Source of the DNA: Trichopria drosophilae
Lineage: Eukaryota; Arthropoda; Insecta; Hymenoptera; Diapriidae
NCBI GenBank assembly: GCA_030407085.1
Contig: CM059582.1
Location: forward strand, 139,424,501 to 139,488,500
Length of the DNA stretch: 64,000 nucleotides
Reading direction: 5' to 3'
Made by a program: the position numbers and the translations under genes. Below are positions 22,101 through 34,616 of this stretch, piece by piece; within the stretch, counting starts at the first letter, position 1, and every line of letters begins with the position of its first letter. Below the pieces are notes generated by a model, which saw only the letters and a list, made by a program, of their open reading frames with translations, made no database searches and was not told where the DNA came from.

Positions 22101-22640
22101 GGTATGCCTGTTTTCTCCCTGACCTATCCAGAGATCGAGTCCCGTTGACACAGCTCCTTATGAAGAACGCATCCTGTCGTTGGGGAGCTAAACAACAGCA
22201 AGCATTTAATACCCTCCATTATTCCCTTACCTGTACTTCTGTTTTAGCCCACCCTGATTTTTTTAACGAAGAAGGGGGAAATACGTTAAGCAACATTAGC
22301 GAGCTATGCGAGACCCCGTCGTGTGTGAAACTCACCCGTCTATCTGATACAGGCATGCCCACTAAACCCTAACCTTTTTTACCTACCGACGTTCATGATT
22401 CGACCGCGGGACTGGTTATACTTACAATACTTCACGGTGGCGCCGGTTTTTTAGCAGGTACTGGGTCCCGTGTCCATCCAAATGTTAAGAAAAAAAAATT
22501 AATAAATACTTAAAATCGCGTCCATTTCTTCGTCAAGAAGCGAGTCGAGTATTAATTGCGGCAGAACGGAAGTACACAGTAACGGACGAAAGGATCCCTC
22601 CATGTAGTGCCGGACGCCCTTTCCCGAATGTATGAATCCT
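22101..22640 (+). pseudogene. Gypsy RNase H remnant
   Basis: Readable pieces are RWGAKQQQAFNTLHYSLT and VLAHPDF at 22145-22260, an eroded TDxS-type block near 22385, and SRVLIAAERKYTVTDE near 22540. These appear in the order expected after the RT. Several frame breaks. Non-functional. Confidence 0.6.
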
Positions 22641-22699
22641 TTAAGCCGCCCTTTTTGCGATAGGAGATTCAGAAGATAATTGGTAAAAAGATAAAATGA

Positions 22700-23880
22700 A
22701 TAATGTAAGAGAATTCCCATTTAAATACCCTAATTGGAAAATAGTCGAATATAAAATATATTACCATCGTCCTCACCCTGTTATAGAGCCCGCCGTAGAC
22801 GATCTTGATGTTTGGAAATTAAGTATTGCCCTCAGAATCCCGTATTCGTGCCGTAAGTGATGCCCATGACAACTGTCGCGTCATGCGCTCTTAGATCCGA
22901 TGAAAATCATAATCAAATCAATTATTTCTAATGTAATTTGAACGGTTTGACCACAATGTAATGGGTCACGTGTTGTCCCAACTTTGATTTTCAGCGTGGG
23001 TTTTCGTCCCCCTTTGCGGCGAATTCAGTACGTTTACGTCTCCATAGCGAAAACCTGGTTTTCTTCAAAAACGTACTAGCTCTCCATTTTTCTCCTCGAA
23101 CAGCGTCGGATATCTCATTGCAAGCGTAATCATAAATATTTTCTCGAGTAGTGCATTGGATATTGTTCGATTTAAAGTATATGTAAAACGCTGGAATAAA
23201 AACATTTTTTTGTGTAATTCTCGGCTTCTCTTTAAACCGATCGACAGCTCCCAGCTCAACGGTGATTTTGGACATTTTTTTTTCTAGTGTCGCATGCCTA
23301 CCCATTTTATGATAAAGTACTACAACAACTCACAGTCCGGTTATATAGGAGGCGACAAAACGTGTCAACGTTTGATACACTTCTTTTGGCTTGGAATCTT
23401 TCATGATGTGGCCAAGTATGTCGCTCGATGCAATGGATGTCAATGCCAGAAGGTATCCCAACGCCCTCCTGTAGATTTAATGCGAGAAAGAACTACAGAA
23501 CATACCTTGGAGAGATAGGATAAAACGATTGCGGTTGATTTATTATTGCGTTTGAAAGAATTTAGAATAAGCTGCAAGAAGACAAGGCCAATATTATAAC
23601 AGAAATTGTGTCGACTCCAGTTTTAATGTGAATAATTTAGTAATGAGAAGAACTAGATTTCTTTCCTCAGGAATTCAAAACGTTGCAGCCAAATTAGCAC
23701 CCAAATTTACCGGCCCCTTTCGAATTATGAAAGTATTATTTCCTGTTGTGTATCAGATTGAACACAACAGTAGTAGGAGAAATCCAAAAGTTCATACAAA
23801 GGATTTGAAATTGTATGTGACCCCTGATATACCCTTTGATAACAATTCGATTATTTTGACAATTTTGTCATTGTCATAAA
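22700..23880 (+). pseudogene. Gypsy integrase remnant, interrupted by ~420 bp
   Basis: After SRIRAVSDAHD (about 22845-22872) the sequence jumps to unrelated DNA, and integrase resumes at 23294 with SGYIGGDKTCQRL and CNGCQCQK of the HHCC zinc finger. The catalytic core is mostly deleted. 23628-23879 encodes the C-terminal DNA-binding part (KFTGPFRIMKVLFPVVYQIE). Together with 18887 onward it forms one ~5-kb dead Ty3/gypsy element. Its LTRs were not located with confidence. Confidence 0.7.
22991..23305 (-). CDS. Unrecognised minus-strand open frame inside the gypsy integrase
   Basis: A 104-codon frame lies entirely within the ~420-bp segment that interrupts the integrase (about 22873-23290). 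From an internal Met it reads MSKITVELGAVDRFKEKPRI, continues with mixed hydrophobic and basic residues (NVFIPAFYIYFKSNNIQ, then STFLKKTRFSLWRRKRTEF), and runs to a stop near 22991. I do not recognise it. Its insert location and composition differ from the neighbours. It could be an exon of an inserted gene fragment or an unknown element's 5' coding end. Confidence 0.3.
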   Translation of the reverse strand: MGRHATLEKKMSKITVELGAVDRFKEKPRITQKNVFIPAFYIYFKSNNIQCTTRENIYDYACNEISDAVRGEKWRASTFLKKTRFSLWRRKRTEFAAKGDENPR

Positions 23881-26800
23881 GTAGTCATGTCTATGTTGCC
23901 AAAGGAAAAGGAAAGGTTCCTGAGGCAAGAAGAAGAAAAGTACTCAAAATACTTATATTCCCAATCAGCTGTTTTCAGTGGTCTGCTGCGTCGTTGCAAG
24001 TCCTCACCCTGAAACTCAAAAATCAACCCATTTTTACACAAAGGAATAGACCTTCTTTATTAATGTTAAGGCTAACACTGTAATTGTATCCTATCCTGTG
24101 GCACTCGATCCCGGAGTGAACTGACTGCCCGGTAAAAACATAAACACAAGTAAACTTTACCACAATAATATTAAAACACTAAAAAATACCCGAAAACCGA
24201 GACGTCTTGTCATCTTGTTCGCCATTCGCCGTGGACTGACTGTGGCGCAGTTTTACACGCGTCTGGGCGGCCATCTTGATCAACTTCAGTTCCTATTGGT
24301 CCGTTCAGTTGTACAGCGTCTCTGTCTGGTTTCCATTTTCGCATAGTCGACGTTCGTCGCACTCATACATGGAATAGACGTATTGCTGTGCGATCACCGA
24401 GTCGACGTTCGTCGCACTCGTGGCCCACCACAGGATATCATTTCGTCATCAGTATTATCTACGCTTGTCGCACTCGTGCAGAAAATACTCGCAGTCGCCC
24501 TTCCCTTTTTGGAATTTTAGACTCGCCCAACTAATCGCAGTATTGCCAAATTATATTTCCCACCTCTGTCTTTAAGTTGTCATTAATTAGTCCTTTTCAA
24601 TCCTTTTAAGCCCTTTTGGTTCATTCCCTGAAATATAGTACTCAGAATTGATATGACGCGACGTAATGGTAACGGCCTAGACTACCAACGAAGAGAAGAC
24701 ACTTCATCGTGAACCTTTACGGCGATTGCATTAAATAGTTTCTTTGTAAAACATTATTTTTAAGAAGCCTTCAGGGTTTATCAACGTGAATAAGAGAAAT
24801 ACGTAAGTACTGTGCACAGTGCGCTGCGAAATTGATTAATTTTTATATATTTTATAGTCCTCCCTTAAATTATTGTATATTCCTTAACCGTATAATATAT
24901 TTGTTAATTAAAATTATCCCTCAAATTAGTTTATTGTTCCCTTCCCTGTCGAAATTTTTAGCAGTTTGAATGCAAACCTGAGCCCCTGAGTCGTCGAGAC
25001 TCATTAAGGTTAAAAAACATATATCTACAAAATTAATGAAGCTTATATTCGCCAATACCAACTGGTAATATGCACGAGCTGCATCTTCACACGGCAGAAC
25101 CAAACGAAGAAGATGCAAACTCAGCATATTCCCACAAGTCATTCCGACGTAGACGTTCAAAGCCAAAATGTGGTCGACTCCTTCATTTCCTCGCCCTTCC
25201 ATCACAACGTTCGCTCTTTTACGATCCCCGCGATCATAACAGTTCCCCTTTTAAAAGTTACTCCAAAGTTAACCGTACTCTATTAAAAAATGTAAATATC
25301 TTAATTTCGTATTTCTGAAACGATAGTCCGATCTTATTCTAAGACATTTATTACAATATCAAGTTTATCATTAAGCTTTAATAACTTACAAAGCATGCAA
25401 AATAAATTTTTCTAATAAAAGAGTATATGCTTAGAAAATAAATCAATAAAGAAAGCAGAACATTTTCATAATCTAGAAAAATATTTATTTGGTTTGCTGC
25501 GACCTCGTAGATTGTTTGGACAAAGAAAAATTATATTATCCGCCATTTAAGCGCATTAAAATTCATTTTTTTTCAAATTTTATTATGGCAATTTTCCACT
25601 CCGAAAGCGTTTAACCGGTCTCATTTTAAGCCTTATAACGATATTACTTAATGGTTGTGCATGTACGAACAGAAAATGCGGTATCCGTTATTTCAAAATC
25701 TAAATATGACCATTTTTCTACTATTGAAATGTTTTTATGCTCATTTTAAGGCAACTTTCGCAAAAATTCTTTTAGGTTTACCATGTCCTTCGGAGATCGT
25801 GTGAAATGAAATTGATGAATTCGGTTGCGCATTTCTGCAACTTAATCTCATAAGAAAACAAAGAAAAATGTCGAAAATGCTTATTGGACTTCATAGTAAA
25901 TTCTGGAAACTCTAAAACTTTATGTCATAAAAATGCAGAAAGTTTATTAATGAAAAAATTACGGAGATTAAGAATATATTTTTATTGTTTATTCAGATTT
26001 TAAATATTTTTAGTAATAAACTCTAAAAGAATACTTCTAGATGTTACAAATATCGCAGTCTAAATGATTGGCCTACAAGATAGAGCTGTTGCACAAATGC
26101 TATTTTGTTTGATAAATTGATCTGCTCGATATTTATAGGAATTATTGAGCGGTGAGATAAAGAAGAAGTTATAATGGAGAGGTGGAAAGCACCGAACGTC
26201 CAGTTCAGTACTTTTATTGACTAAATTAAAAAAAAAAGAAACACACGCGGTCGCAGATTTGGAGGGTCACGTCCGCTCGAGAATGCACGATCACGTTTTG
26301 AGTTTTTCTTAAAGTTAAGCACGTCACTCGCGTACGCGTGATCGCCATCGAGATTATGCTAAATTTTGGCTGATTATTTTTAATCCACTACGATAGATGT
26401 TTCGCTTAACTTGGAGCGCATGCGGATTACAATTATACTCCGATTACTAAAAGCGCCTCGCCGTTCGATGCTTGTTAGACGGAGGCTTTCCCGAATCTGC
26501 CCGATACGGATCCGGCTTATCCACAATTAATCGATCAAATCGATACAATACACTCGTGTCAACGTTAAGTATCGCCCGATCGCACGTTATGGTTCTAAGT
26601 CGCGCGAAAATACATAATTATTTGCACAGATAATTCAGACTATGTTTCTGAACAATCTTAAAACGGCTGCAAAAGATAAAATTTGTGTGCAAAATTACCA
26701 TCTATGACATTGGTCACATCCTTACCCCATGATTTTCGTTGATATCGAATCTGCATTTAGATCTTAAAAATTTAATATGGTTTCATTTAAAACTACAAGT

Positions 26801-26995
26801 AGGGTATTTCGTGCAAATTTATAAAATGACAATTTGAACTCTATATTACAGCCAGTTGCATAGATTCCAGGTTGTCCAGGTGCCCTAAATGGGGAGGCTT
26901 ACAAAAGCACTGAAATTGTTGTAGCACTGTAAAGCCCCCATAAAATACCAGCTCTCAACTGCTCTGCGTAAATGCCACAAAAATGATCACAAACT
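23881..26995. other. Unassigned sequence downstream of the gypsy element
   Basis: No convincing gene. At 24348-24475 a motif (GTCGACGTTCGTCGCACTC) occurs three times about 54 bp apart, the last copy diverged. The stretch 24240-24900 could hold the element's 3' LTR, but I cannot define its ends. Short open frames at 24921-25318 lie on both strands without motifs. 25320-26995 is AT-rich and featureless. Confidence 0.4.
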
Positions 26996-27535
26996 TGACT
27001 ATCGATAATATCTGGCAGACCAGCAATAGACAGCATTACTATTTTTAACAAAGTCGGCTATACCGTCATTCCGCTCGTAAATTTTGCTGTCGTAATATAG
27101 GTTTGTGGAGTGGACCACTCCATCATATTTAAATGCTCAGAGAGAAGATTTAATGTTAGACACATTGTCAGATGATCCGACCAAAAGAGATCGTCACTTT
27201 CTTTCAAGTCATACATGAAATGAAAATGAGGCAATGAAACCCATTCAAGATCTACTGCACTAAAGCCTCGATTCCCTAAAGAAGTGCTCTAGAAAATCAC
27301 TAGTGGTTCTGCCATTTAAAAGAGTAAAATTATTCATGCGCATAAAATCTAGCATCAAGGAACCGTGCCTATTATGAAATTCATCGTAAATATTTCAATT
27401 GAACGACTTTGTAAATATTTAAATTGAAGAATCAGAGAATATTTGTTGAAAAGCGCATCGCAGATTCTAGGATTGAAATCGCCGCCAAGTGTGAGAATAC
27501 AGTCTAGGTACTAGACTTTCGTGGTATCATTTAAA
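26996..27535 (-). pseudogene. Eroded LINE endonuclease fragment
   Basis: On the minus strand the reading LGGDFNPRI (near 27485), then NRHGSLMLDFMRMNNFTLLN followed by GRTTSD (near 27320-27390), matches the GDFN and RG..LLDF...LLNGR blocks of apurinic-type endonucleases of CR1/Jockey-like LINEs. Surrounding frames are broken by many stops. No RT is detectable beside it. Confidence 0.5.
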
Positions 27536-29674
27536 ATTCGCAGACTATTCAGCTCCAAACAAGATCGGAAGTTAGGGAAAAATAAAATTAACCCACAATT
27601 AAATTTGATGCTAATGTATTTACATGAAAAAAGATACATTCAGGATGTAACGGTATATCGAATTTCGAATTCCGCGCCTTAATGTAGAATGCGTGAGTCG
27701 CGCCATCGTTTGGATTTGTGAGGTACGTTGTATGCCTGTGTGTTGTGTGACGTATCTAGTCCATGTGCGAATAGACGGGGAACGAGGGGATAATGTTTTG
27801 GTATTGTGTATTGGCTACGTGTAATGTTTTGATGCTCGTGAATTTTCGAATCGAATTAATAACGAGCTGGAAACCACGTTTCAGTTTCGGTAAAACGCTG
27901 AAAGAGAACAGTTGAGCACCTGTGGTGGTAAATTTCCTTGTTTATCTAAGTATCTCGTGGTGAAAATAATCGTTGAATTTTTATCAACAGTGAAATCCAC
28001 GAACAAAAAGGACCAAGACGAACAGTGCAAGGTCGCCATCTCATTCTCCGCCGATTTTGGTCAAAAGAAAATTGTAGTCGAGAGGATGAAAAACAAGGCA
28101 CATTTTGGAAGGACGCTTCCTAGTTCGTCCTATATTCTATTGAACGTTGACCGCACTCAGTGGGATTCAACTTTTTCAACGGAAATCTTTACCATCTATC
28201 TAAATTTCTAATAAAAAAGAAGGAAGTTTTCCAATTCAGCGAACTGCCGAACAAGGTTTGATCTCAGGACTTTCCTTACAAAATAAAGGATCCAGGTATT
28301 TTCCTTTAAATAATAACGTGGCCGTTGGAAAAGCCAAGCATAGAAAAAGATTTTTATAATAACGACATTTATCTGAAGTGCGGAATTAAATTTCAATTTT
28401 AGTGATCTGAATGATTATGTTTTTTATTAAAATAAAAAGAACGATATCGCGGTGTGCCGTACGAAGCGTAGAAATAAGAGTGTAATTATAATAATAAAAT
28501 GTATCGATTTTGTGGTTGTGTCGAAGCGAAAAAATAGTATTACAAACTAATTCGAATAACAATTGTTAAAAAACAAACATGCATAAATAAAAATCATGAT
28601 ATTTACAGATAGACAAATCATGCTTATAGAAATAGAGACAATTTATTTACAATAAAAAATCAGAAAGGTAAAGGTGATATATCTTGACTATATACATATT
28701 TACAATTTTTCTATCTATTTACATAAAAGTTCATAAATATAAATTTTTATTGATATATTATTTCAAGGAGAGACATCTCACGTTATAATAGAAAATTCTT
28801 CAGATGTCGATTAAAGACCGCCACTAGCTCTAAAATCCTTCAAAACCCAGGTCCTATCTCTTTTGCTGAATTTTCACTTTCACACTAGGTTTCCGCAAAG
28901 TTACATATATTAGAGATAGCGTAAATCTACGAGATCTTAATGTTAGAAATATCACGCGCGTTCCAAAACGCGATTGTTAAAATGCCTTTAACTTTTGACG
29001 TGCCATGTGAAAAAAATCCTGGATTTGAAAATTGTCCGACTGGCAAAATCTTGATCGACATCAGACCACATGTACCATATTTCGCTTACATAAATGTTAT
29101 TCACCTTTCTTCTGCAAGTGAAACATTTAAAAGATGCATTTCAGTGACCAACTTTTACCTAGAAACTCACTGATAGGCGTTCGTCTACGTGTCAGATAGA
29201 TGGTCGCGAAAGAAAGTATGCAATACAATTTAAATATGTATATATACACAATTTTTACTGATAAAAACGCAAGGCTTCCTAATCACTAACACTTTAAATT
29301 ACTCTTCCGACAGTCACAAGCGCGGAATTAGTCTTCACAAATGTTGTTGCGCGCAACGTCAAAAACTTGTAACCACCGGTACTAGTTTAAATTCGAACAA
29401 TAATGGTTGTTGATTGGGCGAAAGCAGTCCTACACTCTAGATGACGCACAGTACGGGAAATGCTGAATGTTAAAGAAACTATGGTTGTTTTTTGTAGTCG
29501 AAGATGCAGCACTAGCATAGGACCTCGAACTGCGGGTTCCAGGACTGAGGTACAATGAGTACAACCGTACTTAAAAGATGTTCATACTATTATACTAGTC
29601 TGAACTTAAATCTAATACATTTACGTGTCCATTAACCTATATTTTAACGAAAGGGTACTAATTTATCGATGTGA
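27536..29674. other. Unassigned sequence
   Basis: Open frames at 27912-28211 and 28940-29173 (plus) have Met starts but no recognisable domain. Neither has convincing splice or promoter context. No repeat boundary was found. Confidence 0.35.
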
Positions 29675-30740
29675 TTGGCAGCATTGCTAGCTTTGTGGCG
29701 GGTTGCATCGCACCGCACATCTCAAGCCACGGCATCGGCACTTGCTTTAACGGGGCTACCTTGGTTTTGGCTGCTAGTAACGTGGAGGTACAATGGCCAA
29801 AAGAATCACTGCATCGCACGTATACCACGGCTGCATAGGCTTTGGATGAGGCGTCTGAAAAGTCATGGAGTTCGACTTTAATCTAAGGTGCCATCCCTGA
29901 CCATCGACGAATGGAAAGTTGGGTGAGGCCGGGAAGAATGTCGTAAAAGATTTGCCAAGTGGCAGTGTGATCGCCATCCCAACTGATGCAACTACAGCAG
30001 TTGCATAAAGGACTTAGCGACAACAACGATGGGGCTAATCGAACCGGGAGGGTCGTAGATCTTAGTGATCAGAGAGAGGACCGTACGCTTAGGGACCGTG
30101 GGTTGCGCAATTTGATTCGAGGAGAAACGATGTGTATCATGATCCGGTTGCCATGAAATGCCGAGAAACTTGATATTGTCGTCGATCTGGAGTGTTTTGC
30201 CACACGCCACAACAACATTCTCATCATCTAGATCAGTAACGGAGCTGTATTTCCCACCCACTTGCGTAAAAGAGCAATTAACTCTTCCCGAATAGCCTTG
30301 GTATCCTCGTTCAAATTTGCCCCAAAGAGGGAATCATCGACGAGGATACAGTAAAGCAGGATGTATTTGCCCAAGGGAAACGCATCACCTTCATCTGCTG
30401 CGAGTTAGCTAAGAACTTGTAATGCTAAGAAGGGAGCGTGTCCCGTAGGTCATCGTCAGTAGCTGGAAGGCGGTCATCACATCATGGGTTGATTTACGCC
30501 AGATAATTTTGCTGTAAAAATAAATTATCCCCGTCTATGCGAATTTGCCAGTACATTTTGTTGAATGTCCGCGGCATAGACCTTGCGATGCATGCGTCAT
30601 TATACGTGAACCAACGGCAATTTAGAATGGAGTCCGTTCTCTTATTCTGGAATTTAACAACTGGATGGTACCGCCAGCAATTTCTCTGCGATCGGCGCGA
30701 CACGCAGTCGCTCATTCAAGTAAAGCATCCTAATTGGGTA
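29675..30740 (-). pseudogene. BEL/Pao pol remnant (copy B)
   Basis: On the minus strand, in order: NKMYWQIRIDGDN (RT), CILVDDSLFGAN (the catalytic block with V-D-D, about 30300-30350), KFLGISWQPDHDTHRF, KRTVLSLITKIYDPPGSISP (30010-30200), then fragments of the RNase H/A17 region near 29690-29870. These are the hallmark spacings of BEL/Pao elements. Frame shifts and stops break it. It lies immediately downstream of copy A in the same orientation but is clearly diverged from it, so it is a separate insertion. Confidence 0.75.
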
Positions 30741-31060
30741 TCCATAATTGAAAGGTGACTTGAAAAAAACGAATGTTGCGCGAGCTACGATACAGCTAGC
30801 ACGCCTATTGCTGAGCGAGAGACAGATGCTGTATCATCAGAGGGTATCCTTTGATAATAAAGTAGTTCGTCTCCTGTATCGGCCCGGGTTTTCGGTAGTT
30901 TTCCCAGACCCCGTGCAAATGCGATACAGACGGGTTAAGTCGCTCTATGGGGCGCAGTATTGGGAAGACTAGTTCTGGGTGGGTGATACTTTCTATTTCT
31001 CTAATGTATTGTCGTGTAATGTCCACCCGAGAGCTGACCTGCGAATAGGTTAAAAATGTC
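30741..31060 (-). other. Junction between two BEL/Pao remnants
   Basis: A 142-codon minus-strand frame (30805-31233) spans it without a clear domain. It probably includes the eroded region beyond RNase H of copy A and the 5' flank of copy B. Confidence 0.35.
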
Positions 31061-33332
31061 ATTAAAGCGAAGGATAATTCCTTTCCTTTATCCTTTTTTG
31101 TAACTGGGTCATGGAGTAGATACACCACTGGTCTACTGATTTGCATCGAAATAGGAGAATCTCTAATGTGGCAGCGTTTTTCACACTCGAACATAAATTG
31201 CTCGTAAGTTTCGCTTGAGCCACTCGGGTCCATGCAGCCATAACGCAGATGTCAGTAGTTCCGAAGCAAGGCAACCGCTTGAAGCGATATCGGCCGGGTT
31301 GTCGGTCCGCCGTCTGAACCTCGGAAACCCGGTTGGCAATGAAAGTCTTCCACTTCGCCGGGTACTGTTGCAGCCAGTGGAGAACAATAGTTGCGTCTGA
31401 TCAGCAAACAACTGGTGATAAAGCGAATTGAGGCACTTTACGCATAAAACCAAGCAGGCGAGGCAATAATACAGCTGCACTTAGTTCCCATCGAGGGATG
31501 GTTAGTTCCTTTATCGGAGCAACTTTAGTCCGGGACATGAGAAGGACGACATTGACTGAGTTTCCATTTGTTACGCGAGCGTAGACGACAGCAGCATACG
31601 CAGAGCTCGATGCGTCCGCGAACCCGTGCAGTTCCCAGCTACTTGTATCAGTTTGACCGGTCCACCGAGGAATGACCAATTTATTTAGTGCCGGAAGGTC
31701 AGTGTATAACGGGTTCCATTGGTCGGTGATTATGTCCGGAAGAGGGTCGTCCCATCCGAGAGTCAGCTGCCACAACTCTTGTACGAGTGCCTTGGCGGGG
31801 ACGATAACCGGAGACACCTATCCCATTGGGTCATACAGTCTAGCGATTAGGGAAAGCAGTGTGCGCTTTGTGAGCCCGGATGTGGGCACAAGGTCAATTT
31901 TGAATCGATAATGATCCGGGAATGGAGACCATGATATACCGAGAATCTTAATCCCGTCGACCTCGCAGAGGGGTTTCTCCAAGGCGAGTCCATGATCCGT
32001 CGGATCAATGTTTTGGAGAAGTTCGGGGGAATTGCTGGTCCACTTCCTTAAAATAAAGCCTGCCGAACCAAGAACCGTCGTAAGTTCGTTGCGTATCCGA
32101 CGAGCAGTGAAGACGTCATCGGCTCCGAACAAGAGGTCGTCGATACACAGGCCATGTCGCAGAACGTCTGTGGCGTGCATTGAATCACCATCGGCATCGG
32201 CTAGCTGCTCCAACACTCGAAGCGCAAGGAATGGAGCGCTAGACACACCGAACGTCACGATATTCAGTTGGTATTCCGCGATGGGAGCGTCCGGGGAAGC
32301 ACGCCAGAGGATCCTTTGGAAATCTCGATGGCGCTGGTCAACCCAGATTTGCCGGTACATCTGCGCAATGTCTGAGTTGTAAACAAGCCGAAAGGTTCGC
32401 CACCTTAACAACACGTGGCTCAATTCAGCTTGGAGTTTGGGACCTGGCAGCAAGTGCGAGTTCAAGGTCGTGGCGTTCGAAGTGACGTGAGATGCATTGA
32501 ACACGACTCGCAGTTTAGTCGTAGTACTCGAAACTTCTCGCACGCCGTGATGCGGGAAATACACGACCGGACTTTGAGCTGGATGCGAAGGAACCTGAGT
32601 CATATGACCTTGCTATAATTGCTTGCGATAAGCGCGCGCGTCTTCGACGTTACGAGACATCCGTTTCTCTAGAGATTTAACAGATGCGAGAGCTGCAAAT
32701 CGCGATTCTCCGATGTTGACTGGGCTATGGCGGAACGAAAGGCGAACTGTGAATCGTCCACAAGCGTCCCGTGAGTGGGTGGCAACGAAATGTTGTTCAC
32801 AGAGCTCATCATCGATCGAAAGTAAGGGTTTATTCGGAATGGACTCGATCACCCAGAACTTTAGCAATACGTCATTGATGGTGGACTGATCTACTACGTG
32901 ATGCTCGTAGGTGCTCGACAATACTTGAGTCGTGAGCGCGGTTGCCCAACCCGACAGAACCGATCCTAAGACCGTATTTTGGGCAGTGGGAACACCGTGG
33001 GAACCTTTCAGCTGTCCGTCCAAGAGCAAGGATCCATAGAGGTCAGTGCCGATGATCATATTGATTGGATTTGTACTCGAGGGATCAGAATCGGCCAATT
33101 GTAAGCCGCTGAGGTGTGGCCATTGCGATATAGGAAGAGACGACGTGCGCATTTTCATGGTCAGAGCGTGCGTACGAAACGTAGGCTCCTTAGAGTGGAC
33201 TGGGGAGAGGTAAATCTCCACGGCCCGTGTAATAGAACCAGCTGATGCACCTCCCACCCCGCTAATGGATGTAGAGACGCGGACGGAACGGGATTTTAGC
33301 CTATATCTGAGACGGAGCATACTGAGTTTCAC
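31061..33332 (-). pseudogene. BEL/Pao pol remnant (copy A), one frame with two amber stops
   Basis: From 33332 down to 31401 a single reading frame is maintained, broken only by TAG at 32613-32615 and TAG at 31818-31820. In order it shows an aspartic-protease-like region (NMIIGTDLYGSLLLDG near 33050), RT (FPHHGVREVSSTTTKLRVVF; YNSDIAQMYRQIWVDQRHRD; catalytic LCIDDLLFGADD near 32130), ILGISWSPFPDHYRFK, KRTLLSLIARLYDPMG, and the A17/RNase H block WELHGFADASSSAYAAVVYA. After 31400 the frame shifts. LHWLQQYPAKWKTFIANRV and NPADIASSGCLASELL are still readable to about 31200. Integrase is not seen. Within pol this copy is far better preserved than copy B. Confidence 0.85.
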
Positions 33333-33359
33333 ATATTTTATGCAGAGTATAAACGCAAT

Positions 33360-34030
33360 TTTTGAATGCTCAATGAGAAATTAGATAAGGCATTAGCCGT
33401 ATCAGCGAAAGTAGATAAAATGAAAGTGATATTGCCAATAATTCCGAAAAAATTGACTCACTCCGCCAGCAGCTGCAAATTGAAAAAGCGCGAACCGGTT
33501 ACATCTCTAGAAACTGCGATCTTCTTATATCTGGTTTAGTGGAAGTAGCAAAGGAAGATTTGCGTGGGATTGTGATAAAAATCTCACAAGAATTAAATAT
33601 TGATGTCGGAACTCGTGACATTATTGATGCCTATCGTCTACCAATTTCGAATAGCAGAAGCAGTTCAAATACTACATCCAAAAATGACTCTCAGGAACCC
33701 CACAGCTCTTCTGGTTATAACAGTCGTCTTAGGCCTATACTTGTCAGAGTTGCAGGTCCTAGAAATCGTACTGACTTAATTAAGAGTTCGATAGCTAAGA
33801 AAGGCTTGTTCTCGGATTCTGTCGATACATCGCCACCTCGAACGCGGATTTACATCAACGAAAGTTTACCATCGGATACTCTGGAGTTATTAAAAAGGGA
33901 AAGTCACTGTGCCGTGGGCATCCCACTAAAAGATGCTATCTTTATCAAGGCCTAGTTTATTTCCGATCTGAACATGGTCAGCCGGTAATGATCCTGAATG
34001 AAGATGACCTGCAGCAAATCAAAGATTAAC
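33360..34030 (+). pseudogene. Non-LTR retrotransposon ORF1-like fragment
   Basis: 33539-33955 is an open frame whose layout matches nucleic-acid-binding ORF1 proteins of Jockey/CR1-like LINEs. A coiled-coil-like start (upstream pieces NSEKIDSLRQQLQIEKAR in a shifted frame) is followed by DIIDAYRLP, RPILVRVAGPRNRTDLIK and TRIYINESLP, and after the stop QPVMILNEDDLQQI. It is broken by frame shifts at about 33450 and by the stop at 33953. No pol follows. Confidence 0.55.
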
Positions 34031-34616
34031 ATCAAACGCCTGACGCAACAAGTGACTCTACAATGATGAGTGATTCTTCGATTCATGGCCGGTCTTTGAA
34101 CAGTTTATCATTATCAACAGAAGCCGTCTGATAGAGAGCGGAGAGGATTCTAACGAATGTAGTGCTGATACCAAAACCGAGCAACTTCCGCCAGAGAACC
34201 ACAATTAAACAGAAGATTGATTTCAGAAATGGGACATATACACCTACAATAAAATTCTCTCAATAGAATGGAAGACACACAGCATTGATATATTAGCTAC
34301 AGACACATTTTAAACAGATGGAAAATCCAATCATTTTTATATCTGTGAAAAAGTTTTCATATTCAATTTATTAATATTGAATTATATATGCACATATACA
34401 AACGTTGTTTGCTTATAAGATGCCCCAGTCGTAATTTAGACGTGTTCGAATATTTACACTGTATAATTTGTGTATTCAGTCTAATTATGGCCTGCGATGT
34501 AAATGCGTTTGTTAAATTTTTAATTCATATTGCTTCTTAAAATTTGACATGTCATTGAAGGTACGTCGCACAATGTCTACATTAACTTATATAAAGGTAA
34601 ATTTGAATATTTAATA

